Origin: Actinomortierella ambigua
Lineage: Eukaryota > Mortierellomycota > Mortierellomycetes > Mortierellales > Mortierellaceae
DNA: 35,680 bases
Direction: 5' to 3'
NCBI GenBank assembly: GCA_016098155.1
Contig: JAAAJB010000126.1
Coordinates: 1-35,680 of the forward strand
The number at the start of each line of letters is the position of its first letter. The stretch's first letter is position 1. Under the pieces are notes generated by a model that made no database searches, was not told the DNA's origin, and saw nothing but the letters and a program-made list of their open reading frames with translations. Shown here piece after piece: positions 19,733 to 30,500 of this stretch. A program made the position numbers and the translations under genes.

Positions 19733-20513
19733 GCCGTCTTTCTTTGTCCTGCCTTGTCCTGCTTTGCCTTGCCTTGCCTACTGCTGCAGCTGCTGGTTGA
19801 GTTCTGTTCGAGGTTGAAAGCTTTTTTTTAATCAACGTTGTAGTAGCACCGCCACTAATTTTTTCTTGTACGAGATCCCGTCCTTAAATTTCGCACCCAC
19901 CAATGATTCTGTTCTTTAAATCTTGCGACCGCTGCTCACCAAACCTTTGTTTTCAACCCCTGTATCATTCATCCTACCTGTTTTCTATACAATTCACGCT
20001 CTTTCTTCCTCAGCTGTTCCACTCTTCATTCACTCTATTCTATCCTCAAAAAACGATTTACGCATTTTTTGTCTTTGCTCAAGTGACTCAACATCGTTGG
20101 TGCTCTAGTGATGTGGCAAAGGGGTCGATTATGGAGGAGCGCTTGTTCCTTGATCGTTGGCTGAGAAAGGTCCTTGCTCCCTCCCTTGACTACATCTTTA
20201 CGGAAGGAGAATCGTGGATGATCAATCCTAATGATCCCGGCGTGTTTGTCTGAAAGAGGAGGAGAAGGGGTCGTGCTCTGCAAAGTCGAAAGTCCGGACT
20301 GTGGACACCACTATTCCAACGGAAGAGAGAGTGGTAGAGTTGAGGCGCGTGTAGGGAGCGGGAGTGGGCAAAAAAGTCTCGATATGGAAGGTGGGGACGA
20401 AGCCCTTAAGCCGTTGTTTTGTTTTTTTTCCGCCAATGCTGCGTAAAACTTTTCTCAGGTCATTTTTTTTTCCCATTGAACTCCATCCATTTACTCCATT
20501 TCCACCTTTTACA
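19733..20513. promoter_or_regulatory. Bidirectional promoter region between PSF1 and eIF5B
   Basis: This 781-bp stretch separates two divergent housekeeping start codons. A direct repeat of a pentamer (CCTTG / CTTGC type) lies at about 19745-19782 next to the PSF1 start. A pyrimidine-rich tract at 20455-20512 runs up to the eIF5B ATG, typical of highly expressed fungal genes. A 40-codon open frame beginning MEERLFLDRWLRKVL at 20131 is present, but nothing supports it as a gene. Confidence 0.55.
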
Positions 20514-23500
20514 ATGGCACCAAAGAAGGGAAAGAAGAACAAGAAGGACGACTACTGGCAAGTGCTCAACTTTCCCGTCTATTCCTACACGCATTGCCCC
20601 TCCCCCCCCCACCTCCCTTTCTCCCTCTCTCTGCGGCTCTCCTCTCTTCCCTTGGACCTTCCCCCTCCCCTGCCCCTGTATACACTTGGTCTTGTTGCAT
20701 TCACCCTTTTTCTTCAAGCCCATGCTTTTTCAATTGATCGGTCGTGTTAGACAGGCCGTGGAAAACCCTCCCTCCCCTCAGATAAGGACAAGGGCAGCAG
20801 GAGCAACGTCGAGGACAGTGGGAATGACCCTTGTTTCCTCGTCTTTTCCCCTGCTCTCTTTTTTTTCTTCTCCACAGATACCCAACCCACTTACTACCCA
20901 TGGCTGCACGGACCTTGAGCACCTTGAAGAGAAGAGGGCTCAGGGCCATCAGCACATTCCTCCCTTCCTTGGATCTATGCTTACCCTTTGTCCCCTGCAA
21001 ACTTGTTTTTTTTTTAATAATAGGGACGAGGCCTTCGAGGAGGACCAGACCGCCCTGGCCGCCGAGGGTACAACAGCGCCAGAGGCGCCAGCAGCACCAG
21101 CAGCAGCCACATCGGGTGCCGGATTTGGAGAGATCGAGGAGGACGAGGATGATGGCCACGGTTCGCTGATGAACATGGCGCTGCGTGCGGCGAACAAGAA
21201 GAACAAGAATAAGAAGAACGAGCCCGCAGCAGCATCAGTAACAGCCTCCGCCGATGCCTCGGGCGCCGAAGACAATGGCGATGGAGAGCCCGTGGTGCGG
21301 ATCAAGACCAAGAAGGAGAAGGAGCGTGAGAAGAAGGAGCGTGAGAAGGAGAAGAAGCGGTTGGCGGCCGAGAAGGCCAAGGCGGAGAAGAAGGGAGCCG
21401 CCGATGAGGCTCCTGCCTCGCCTGCTTCTCCTGCTCCTGCTGCGTCGCCCAAGAAGGATGAGAAGAAGGTTACACCGGCTGCGGAGGATGATGAGGACGA
21501 TGATGAGGAGGACGATGACGCTGGTGCGGGATCAAAGTCAAAGAACAAGAAGAAGAAGAAAAAGAAGGGTGCTGCGGCTCCCAAGGAGGAGGAGAAGCCT
21601 AAGAAGAAGGTTCCTGCGAACCTGAGGGCTATTCAGGTAACGATACTAAACAAGAAGGGAAAAAAGAAAAAAACCAGAAAAAGGAAAAAAAAGAAGGTTG
21701 TGGGAATGTTAACACCCTTTTTTTTTTCTTTGGATCGCTATTAACTCATGGATACGTCTCGGCCTCATACCACACTTTTCTTCCCTTCCGTCGAAATAGG
21801 CTATGGTTGAGAAGCAGCGTCAGGAGGAAGAGGAGATGCGTCGCCTCGCGGAGGAGGAGGCTGCCAAGGAGGCCGAGCGTCTCCGCAAGATTGAGGAAGA
21901 GGAGGCGGCCAAGACGGCGGCCAAGGCTCGCAAAAAGGAGAAGGAGAAGGCCAAGCTGGAGCAGAAGAAGAAGGAGGGTACCTACAAGACCAAGGCTCAA
22001 CGTGATGCCGAGGCCAAGGCTGCCCTGCGTCGTCAACAGATGCTCGAGTCTGGTGTCATTGTTGAGGCTCTGGAGAAGGGCGACGAGGCTGCTGCTACCC
22101 CAGAGAAGAAGAAGAAGGTTGTCTATGGCAAGAAGAAGAAGGGTCCTCAGCAGACATCCACCCCTCCCCCTTCGTCGCCCAAGATTGGTCATGCGGAGGT
22201 GAAGATTCAGACACCTGAAAAGAAGGTCGAGGCGGCGGTGGAGGAGGAAGAGGCCGACGACTGGGAGGCAGCTGCCGAGGAGGAGGAGAAGAAGAAGGAG
22301 GCCGAGGATGATGTCAAGGACAGCTGGGATCAGTCCTCGGACGAGGAGGACGTCAAGGAGAGCTGGGACGCAAGCAGCGAGGATGAGGAGGAGAAGGAGA
22401 AGAAGAAGGCTGCCAAGGAGGCTGCCAAGAAGGCTGCTGCCGCTCCAGCAAAGGCTCCAGCAAAGGCCCCAGCAAAGGCCCCTGCTACGCCCGCCAAGGG
22501 TGCCAAGGCTGCCCCCGCCAAGGCCGCGCCAGCCAAGAAGGGAGCTGCACCGGCCAAGAAGGTCGAGTCCGAGTCCGAGTCGGAATCCGAGTCGAGCGAG
22601 AGTGACTCTGGCAGTGATGATGATTCGGACGCATCCGACTCTGAGGATGATTCGGACTACGACTCTGACGATTCGGATGACTCTGACGAGGAGGAGACGT
22701 CGACGGAGCGTGCGGATCGTCTGCGCAAGGAGCAAGCTGCGGTGCGTCGCAAGGAGCGTATCGCGAAGGCGATGGCGGCACGGTCCAAGGACGATCTCCG
22801 GTCGCCGATCTGCTGTATTCTGGGTCACGTCGACACGGGTAAGACAAAGCTGCTGGACAAGATCCGACAGACAAATGTTCAGGAGGGCGAAGCCGGAGGT
22901 ATTACGCAGCAGATTGGTGCAACGTTCTTCCCGCTGGAGACCATCAAAGCCAAGACGGCGGTGTTGAACCAGGATGGATCGCGCGATTACAAGTTGCCAG
23001 GTCTTTTGGTGATTGATACGCCTGGACACGAGTCGTTCACGAACCTGCGTAGCCGTGGTTCGTCGCTGTGTAACATTGCCATTCTGGTGGTCGATATCAT
23101 GCACGGACTGGAGCCTCAGACGCTCGAGTCGCTGCGACTGCTGCGTGACAAGAAGACGCCGTTTATTGTGGCGCTGAACAAGGTGGATCGTCTGTTTGGC
23201 TGGAAGGCGTTCCCGGACAACTCGTTTGAGGACTCGCTGAGCAAGCAGACGGATGCTGTCAAGCGGGAGTTTGAGACGCGCAAGAACGGTGTATTGGTCG
23301 AGTTCCAAGAGAACGGACTGAACGCGGCGCTGTACTATGAGAACCCGAACATGGGCAAGTATGTGTCGCTGGTGCCGACGTCGGCGCATACTGGAGAGGG
23401 TATTCCCGACATGATCATGTTGTTGGTCGAGCTGACGCAGACGCGTATGAGCGAGCGCCTGATGTACATTTCGGAGCTGGAGTGCACGGTCCTGGAAGTG

Positions 23501-24604
23501 AAGGTCATTGAGGGTCTGGGTACGACGATTGATGTGGTTCTGTCGAACGGTGTCCTGCACGAGGGCGACCGCATTGTGGTCTGCGGTCTGGATGGACCGA
23601 TTGTGACGAATGTGCGTGCGTTGCTGACACCACAGCCGCTGCGCGAGTTGCGTGTCAAGTCGGCCTATGTCCACCACAAGGAGATCAAGGCCTCGATGGG
23701 TGTCAAGATTGCCGCTCCGGAACTGGAGAAGGCCATTGCCGGTTCGCGTCTGTTGGTGGTTGGACCGGATGATGATGAGGATGAGCTGATGGACGAGGTC
23801 ATGAGCGATCTGCAGACGTTGCTGACGTCGATCGACAAGTCGGGCCAGGGTGTCGCTGTTCAGGCCTCGACACTGGGTTCGCTGGAGGCTCTGCTCGAGT
23901 TCTTGCGCGTGTCCAAGATCCCCGTGTCGCGTATCAACATTGGACCTGTGCACAAGAAGGATATTATGCGCGCCAGTACGATGTTGGAGAAGTCCAAGGA
24001 GTTGGCGGTGGTGCTCTGCTTCGATGTCAAGGTCGACAAGGATGCGGAAGCCCTGGCTGATGAGTTGGGTATCAAGATCTTCAAGGCAGACATTATTTAC
24101 CACTTGTTCGACCAGTTCACAGCGTACCACAAGAAGCTGACGGAGGAGCGACGCAAGGACCAGGCACCATCGGCTGTGTTCCCGTGCATCCTCAAGATGG
24201 TCCCTGGAGCCATCTTCAACAAGAAGGACCCGATCGTCATTGGTGTGGATGTGGTCGAGGGTGTGATGAAGGTCGGCACGCCACTCTGTGTCATCAACAT
24301 CAACCCGGAGACGAAGGCGAAGGAGGTTGTGTACCTGGGCAAGATCACGTCGATGGAGCAGAACCACAAGACGGTGGACACTGTGAAGAAGGGCCAGTCT
24401 GGAGGTGGTGTGGCCGTCAAGATTGAGTGTGCCGTCTACGAGAACGCAAAGACGTATGGCCGCCACTTTAACGAGCAGTCGGAGATCATTTCCCAGGTCT
24501 CGCGTGAGTCGATTAACATCCTGAAGGAGTCGTTCCGTGAGGACCTTACCAAGGATGAATGGGCCTTGATCATCAAGCTCAAGGCCAAGCTGGACATTGT
24601 CTAA
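20514..24604 (+). CDS. eIF5B: Eukaryotic translation initiation factor 5B
   Basis: Three exons (20514-20557, 21024-21636, 21800-24604) encode 1153 residues. eIF5B is the GTPase that joins the 60S subunit to the 48S complex in the cytosol. The start [15 protein letters not shown] is the typical N-terminus. Residues about 16-545 are Lys/Glu/Ala-rich and disordered, with Ser-Glu and Ser-Asp runs. The G domain has GHVDTGKT (561-568), [16 protein letters not shown] (625-630), NKVD (679-682) and SAHTGEG. Domains II, III and IV follow through [14 protein letters not shown] to the end KLKAKLDIV. Exon 1 ends TG and exon 2 begins G, restoring the Trp codon of DDYW-DEAF; this requires a GC donor (GCAAGT) for intron 1. 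Intron 2 (163 nt) is GT..AG. The third-position base bias is strong, as expected for high expression. Confidence 0.96.
20558..21023 (+). other. GC-AG intron 1 of eIF5B
   Basis: The coding sequence GAC TAC TG is followed by GCAAGTGC, the standard sequence of the minor GC donor class, and the acceptor is AATAATAG before GGACGAGGCC. No GT at or next to the junction keeps the frame. The intron is 466 nt, longer than most here. A stretch at about 20801-20845 reads [16 protein letters not shown] after an AG and could be a skipped or alternative exon, but no good donor follows it. Confidence 0.72.
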
Positions 24605-24980
24605 AAGAAAAGCTGCTCTTTTCTTTTATTCTTTTTTATATTCTCCCCCCCCCCCTCCTTCCTCGCTTTCGCACCTTTGTCCTTTCTCTTTATTTTGTTG
24701 AGATTAGATGTCATTTTGATTCATTTGCGCTCTTTTTCTGGCTTTTTTTCTTCTCTATTCACTCAATGAAGTCACCAAAGAAACAAACAGACAATAAGAA
24801 GCTGGATTGTAAACCATGCAAATGGTGGGTTTGAGTGCCGCCACCAAATGTAATCTTGGAGTCGTATGGCCTTCGTGCGTTGTGCATCCCAAAAACCATA
24901 AAGGCGATTCATCGTATTTTTTCGTGGCGACAATTTCAACATCTCGACACAACACCAGCATACCCCTTTTCTTCATCAAC
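24605..24980. other. Spacer between eIF5B and prefoldin 3
   Basis: This 376-bp stretch holds the eIF5B 3' UTR, T-rich with a C run at 24645-24656, and the promoter of the prefoldin gene. No exon or RNA gene is supported. Confidence 0.5.
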
Positions 24981-26342
24981 ATGAGCTCCTCAGAAGCCAG
25001 CAGCAGCAAGGCACCAGTCAACGTCGAGGCCAACCCTCGGGGGATTCCAAAAGCCCCTTTTGTCGAGCGTGTCGAGGATCATGTTACCCCGGATGAGCCT
25101 GTCGATGTCGTCCTTCGCAAGTTTCAGGAGATGGTTGCGTAAGTCTGCGGGGGGAGCGTGTGGTGTTGAGAGCGCGCGACTCCTTTTCTCTCACCCAGGG
25201 TGACTTGGGGAGGGAGGAGATCAAGTCGCATCGAGAAAGCCTACCTATCCCGTAGTATCTATCTATCGCTACCATGGCATCAATGTACAACACAGGACAG
25301 CTTCCCACCATCGCCCACCAAGAGGATTCTGGTCTTCAGGAACGACTGCAGTCAAATCAAAGCGTGAATAGTGGGCTACTTTCTTTGGATAAAGTCCTTC
25401 TTTTAGAGGTTCAGACGCGATGTGCGACACTCAACTTATTCAACTGGAAGATATACACATGGCACAAAGACACAAAGCCGACAGGGATACTTTACCTTTT
25501 TCAGATGTGATGATAGACTCCCTTCATCAACGATTCAGGGCAATAAGGAGCGTCAGTGATGACCTTTGCGGACCATATATATAATTATCTTTGTTTATCG
25601 CACGACACAAACCACGCGTTGTTTCTATCCAAAGGAGGGAGCCGGATAGGTTTCAACCTGCGGCATTCTTCTAGGAAAAAAAAAAGAAGAGAAAAAAGCT
25701 AACCCATCGTCATTTTCATTCGGATTTTTTTGGTTTAAATATCTCTTCTTTTAGCAAATACAAGTTTATGGAAGTGAACCTGATCCAACGCAAGCGCAAC
25801 TTGGAGGCCAAGATTCCCGAGATTGAAAAGACGCTGGAGATGGTACAGTTCCTGCAGGCCGAGGCCCACAAGGCCGCCGAGCAAGGCGAAGACGAGGGCC
25901 AAGAGATGGAGACCATGTACGAGCTGAATGATACCTTGTATGCCACCGCCAAGATCAAGCCCACTGGCCATGTCTGCCTGTGGTTGGGTGTAAGTTTCTC
26001 CATCTTTTTGTCTTTAATAACGATTTTTTTTTTCGAGCGCTTTGTACACCGTCGGTACCTTTGGTTTATATTTTTCTCTTAACACCAAGTTTTTCTCTCT
26101 CTCTCTCTTTCGAATAGGCCAACGTGATGCTCGAATACCCAGTGGACGAGGCAGCAGACCTGTTGGCGACAAAACTGACGACGGCGCAAAAGACGATGCG
26201 GAATACGAACGAGGACCTCGAGTACCTGCGCGACCAGATCACGACCATGGAGGTCAACACGGCCCGTGTCTACAACTGGGATGTCAAGCACCGTCGATTG
26301 GCACGTGCTGCTCAGGAGGAGGCGGAAGCCGCCAAGAAGTAG
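24981..26342 (+). CDS. PFD3: Prefoldin subunit 3 (alpha-class; Pac10/VBP1)
   Basis: Exons 24981-25138, 25755-25989 and 26118-26342 join in phase and encode 205 residues. Prefoldin is a hexameric cytosolic chaperone that passes nascent actin and tubulin to the CCT chaperonin; subunit 3 is one of its two alpha-type subunits. The N-terminus has GIPKAPFVERVEDHV, the family's usual lead-in. Helix 1 contains KYKFMEVNLIQRKRNLEAKI, the hairpin region has ELNDTLYATAKIKPTGHVCL and WLGANVMLEYPVDEA, and helix 2 runs LLATKLTTAQKTMRNTNEDL to the tail QEEAEAAKK. The length agrees with relatives near 200. Intron 1 is 616 nt, intron 2 is 128 nt. The start ATG at 24981 is the first in frame. Confidence 0.95.
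25139..25754 (+). other. Long first intron of the prefoldin 3 gene
   Basis: This 616-nt intron (GTAAGT..TTTTAG) contains an open stretch at 25274-25510 without any recognisable protein pattern, and an A/G run before 25700. I see no nested gene or snoRNA signature (no clear C/D box pair), but one was not excluded by folding. Confidence 0.7.
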
Positions 26343-27515
26343 CTTTAAGAGAAAGGAGAGGGAGTGAAAATATTTTTTTTTCTTTGAACCCCCCTTCGTT
26401 CTTCGTAGTCGCTGAGTTGAATCTTTCCTCCAACTGCTTGTATTTAAAAGGAATGGTACAATCTTTTCTGCTCTTTTTTTTTTCCTTATGGGAAGGCCTC
26501 ATGGGAGAGAGGGTTTTTGATATGTCAGTGATTCCTCAAAAGTGAAAAAGAAACTCTAAAAGCTAAAAAAGTATCCTGGAAGGTGACAGAGGCACTCTCT
26601 CGTTCATTGGTATTGCACTTGCTTCCCTCTCCACAATGTCACACTTTGGATTGGCCTTTGACCCTTTGGTAAAAAAAAAAAGTTTAATTTTCTTTCATCA
26701 AGGTGAAGAGATGCGGAGGGAAAGTAGCGTTGGGGGGAATAGGGGGGGGGGAGTAAGGGAAGGAGGGGGAGGCATTGCATGTGAATATTTTTTTTTTGGG
26801 AAAGTTCCGAAGGCGAAGTCTTTTTTTTTTCTCGTAAAGGTGATTAGCAGTGAAAGATAATAACAACAAAAAACATGTACAAGACTCGCGAGACAGAAGG
26901 GGATAGAGGAAAAAAAGAAAGAAAACAACAGAGTTTGTAGATGAAGGCAGGTTGTGCAACAATCTGACAAAAGGGAAAAGAAAATGAAAAGGAGGGCTGC
27001 GGCATTTGCTCTAAGGCGGAAAAAAAAAGACTGGAAATGCATGGGTAGGAGGTGACAGAGGGGGCACCTTCCTCCTTTCCCTATGCTCAAGCTTGGTAGA
27101 CTCCCTTTGGATGTTTCCTGCTCGAAAGAATATGACTGCAAACGAGTGAGGCTGATATAGAGGCGGAGAATGGTATAGTCCGAGCTTGCTGGAGAATTAG
27201 AAAAAGGGTTTTTGCCAATTGTTGAGCAGTAGGAAGGTGGCTGTGGGGCCAGAAAAGAGGAAGGGCATGATTGGACGTGCGCGCAAACGCGTCCGCCACA
27301 AGGTAAGACGATAAAATAGGGAGGGAGAAGGAGGAGGAGAAGGCGGCGGAAATGGCTGAAAAAAAAGAAAGAACGAAAAGGCCAAAAAGCATAGAGAATC
27401 CGGCATGACATGTTCAAATGTCATTGAAACGCCATTGTTATTTGATGCTTTCGTTTCTTTTTTTGATTTCGATTTTTTGGGGTGGGGGGGGGGGTTCGGC
27501 TCCATCCTTCGTTCA
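26343..27515. other. Spacer between two convergent genes, low complexity
   Basis: The spacer between the 3' ends of prefoldin 3 and the Psr-like phosphatase is about 1.2 kb. The plus strand is strongly purine-biased over about 26690-26810 and 26880-27060, with G runs at 26733-26751 and 27479-27495. No exon is supported; open frames here are products of composition. Confidence 0.5.
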
Positions 27516-30500
27516 TCACAGCCGCGGATCTTCAGACGACTGTTGGAGGTGGTGGTGTTGGTTGCTGTCAAAGCCATTAGTGTTATCGTCGCCCTCGTCG
27601 TTCGTCATGTCCAGGATCGGGTTGACATCAGTAACCACCGTCAAGTCTGCCAGGAACGGGATCAAGTCCAACAGTTCGGTATCGTGCGGGTCATTAAACC
27701 ACGAGGAAATGGGCACCGCATTGGTCTGATGGAAGATGTAGCTCGCTGGTGAGTTGTCGATGATAATTGCATTCCGGAGATCACGGCCTATTACAGAAAG
27801 ATCCTGCAAAATGAGACAAGCCATATGTGTTAGTCAAACGAATGGTGCTGTAGTCTCTTCTATTCCCGTCCTAAAAAATGGTTTGTACCTTGACATAGTT
27901 GCCCTTGTGGTTAAAGCAAGACTCGCGGAACAGGCGGTGCTTGATGACCTTGTGAATATCCAGCATGTCCAGCACAGGGTCTGCATACTAATGGTACAAC
28001 ACAAATATTAAGAGTGGGATATAAGAGTCAGTACATGTGTAATCACTGTCATTTCTGTCCATTCTAGTAGAATTGAGCAAATGAAGCACAGTAGCCTGTC
28101 GCTTGGCAATTGTTCTTCTCAAATGATACACATACACACATACACACACACACACACTCTCTCTCTCTCTCTCAAATCCTTACTTTGGATAAACTGGCAG
28201 TGAAAATGACGACCTCAAACAAATCTCCCATCTGCTTGAGGAATGTGTCGACTCCTGGACGCTTAATGACATATACATTATGCGATTGGTTATCAATCTC
28301 GACTGGTACAACGTAGTCCGCTTGTGGGATGAGCTATTTGTCGTTCATGTTTGGAGTTGGGGTAAAAAAGAAAAAAAAAGCAAGAGCAGTGTTTGTGTGT
28401 ATCGGTTAGAGAGAGTTAGACAGAGAGCAAAGCGAGAAGGAAAAGGAGAGCCGATCCATGCATGAAAAATCCTTCAAGGCGCATTATTTTCGGTTCTTTT
28501 GTCCGACAAGCGTGTGCATCGTGTATATCTGTATACCTTGAACGAACTGTGGACAAGAGTCTCGTCCAGATCCAGCACTAGACATTTCCGACCCTTGTGT
28601 TCCGGAGCAATTGGTCCTAGCAAACCTGTCATCTCGATGTCCTGCGACTGTGGCGAGGCCTAGATGGGCGTTGAAGAATCAGTACAAAGTACCCAAACGC
28701 ATAAAAAAAAAAAGGCAAACCACAGACGTTAATTATGTCGTTCATTTACCCTGCCGAGCAGAGCCCAGATCGCAGTGTATGCCCCCCCTCCTTTGTTTCT
28801 GCTCTTTCTCTGTCTCCCTATACCGCGTACCTCCTACATAGACTGCCCCCAGGCTGAAGTTTTTTTTTTACCTCCCTTGTTACACTTCTCCAGAACTCCC
28901 AGAACCATAAATTATAGTTGAGCAGGAAGGGAAAAAAGGTTGATGTTTCCCGTTCCTGCTGGACAGCAGGACCAGGTCTTTCCCAGTTGTCCTACTTCTT
29001 CTTCCTCTCCTCTCCCCCTTTTCCCTTCTCTTATCAGTCGTCCCACTCCCTTTTTTCGTGTCTCTCCTGAGAGGTTAGCGGTGAACGGTGGACAACAACA
29101 GTAACAAACAGGGTGTTGATTGCCACGCCTGTTGTCCGCTGATCGCGCCGCATTCATATCTGCCATGTTTTCGACCATTGGAGCATATGTGTTTTGGTTG
29201 TTGTACGTGATCCATGCTCCCTTGATTTTGTTTTCCCTTCTGCCCTCTCTGTCTCCGTCTTAGAAGCTCTCAATCTCTCTTTCTCTTCTCTCCCTCTTCC
29301 TCCCTCTCTCCTTGGACTCCTAAAACTCGTGCGTGTTGAGCTGTCATGACAACACACATCCACACACAGGCTTTCTCTTACCCAACTGTAGCAGCTGCTT
29401 ACTTTCTCTCTCTCTTTCTCTCTCCCTCTCTCGCATACACACGCAGCGAATGACCATTCTCCTGTGAGCAAACTCGTAGAGGGGGAGGGGATCCCAGCCT
29501 CTCCAAGGATTGTATCATTGATAGACCTGACTAATGAAAAAGGCGACATCAATGACAACGAAGAGGAGGAGGGGGTTCTTCGCTTCCGAGCCAAAGAGAA
29601 GAGGGAAGCGGGAAGGCCCAAAAAAAAACCTTCTCCCTTCTCCCTTCTCCCATCTTGAGAGGGCCCATGCGAAACATGCTCTGCATGCCCAGAAAAAGAG
29701 TGCTCTCGTTCGCGGCAGGAAAAAAAAAACGCACCACAAAATGTACTGTGGGTGTGGGTGCATGGGATAGAAAGGAGGGAAACTGGGAAGGACAACAGGG
29801 TACTTTTCTGGGACATTTGGCCCTTCCGCTCCAATCTCTCGAGCTCCCTACTCTGCACAACCATCTCTCTCCCCCATCGTGAGCGAAACAACAATAAAAC
29901 GGTGTGCAACACAACAAGGCATCCGTAGAATAAAAAAAAGAAAGAGGGCTGTGCTCACAGACTGTGTGGAGTCGGAAAGACTTACCAGTGCTGGCTCATC
30001 GACTTCTTGTGCTGCTGTGACATCCACAAGAGTAGGTTGGGCAGGAAGGACCTTCTCTTCTGTATGTGGGCTGGTTATGGCTTTTTTGCCTGTTGCAGTT
30101 GCGATTGTCTGTGGACGCGATCCGTTGTGAACGGAAGGGGTGCGTTGGCCATTGTTGTTACCATTGTTATTGCTGTTGTTGTTGTGGTTGATGTTGTTGT
30201 TGGACCCGTTGTTGCCATGGCTACTGTTGTTGTTGCTGTGGTTGATGCTGTTGCTATTGTTGTTATTGCTATTGTTGTTGTTGCTGGTCACCTGCAACGA
30301 AGCATCACTTCCATCAACAAAGTTGGCGCCACAGCAAAACAGGAGCGACAGGAACGAGGGCTTGGGCGTCTTGGGATCCATGGCATTCTTACGCGACGCT
30401 GTCTTTGTTGGTGTGGCGTTGACTCCTGCTGCACCGGCACCGTTGCCACCGCCATTCCCGTTGGTGCCGTGTCCGAGCACTGCCGAGGTTCCACTTGATG

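Noticed and set aside
20131..20253. 40-codon open frame starting MEERLFLDRWLRKVL in the PSF1/eIF5B promoter
   Set aside because: Short, no splice partner found, no recognisable family; it may simply be part of a long 5' leader.
21746..24466. A 906-codon open frame on the minus strand opposite eIF5B exon 3
   Set aside because: It lies antisense to a well-supported eIF5B exon. Its Leu/Arg/His/Val-rich translation is what strong third-position bias (few TAA/TAG/TGA complements) produces on the opposite strand. No recognisable domain.
26690..27580. Several overlapping Phe/Leu/Ser-rich frames on the minus strand
   Set aside because: The region is purine-rich on the plus strand and sits between two gene 3' ends; frames overlap each other and lack any motif.
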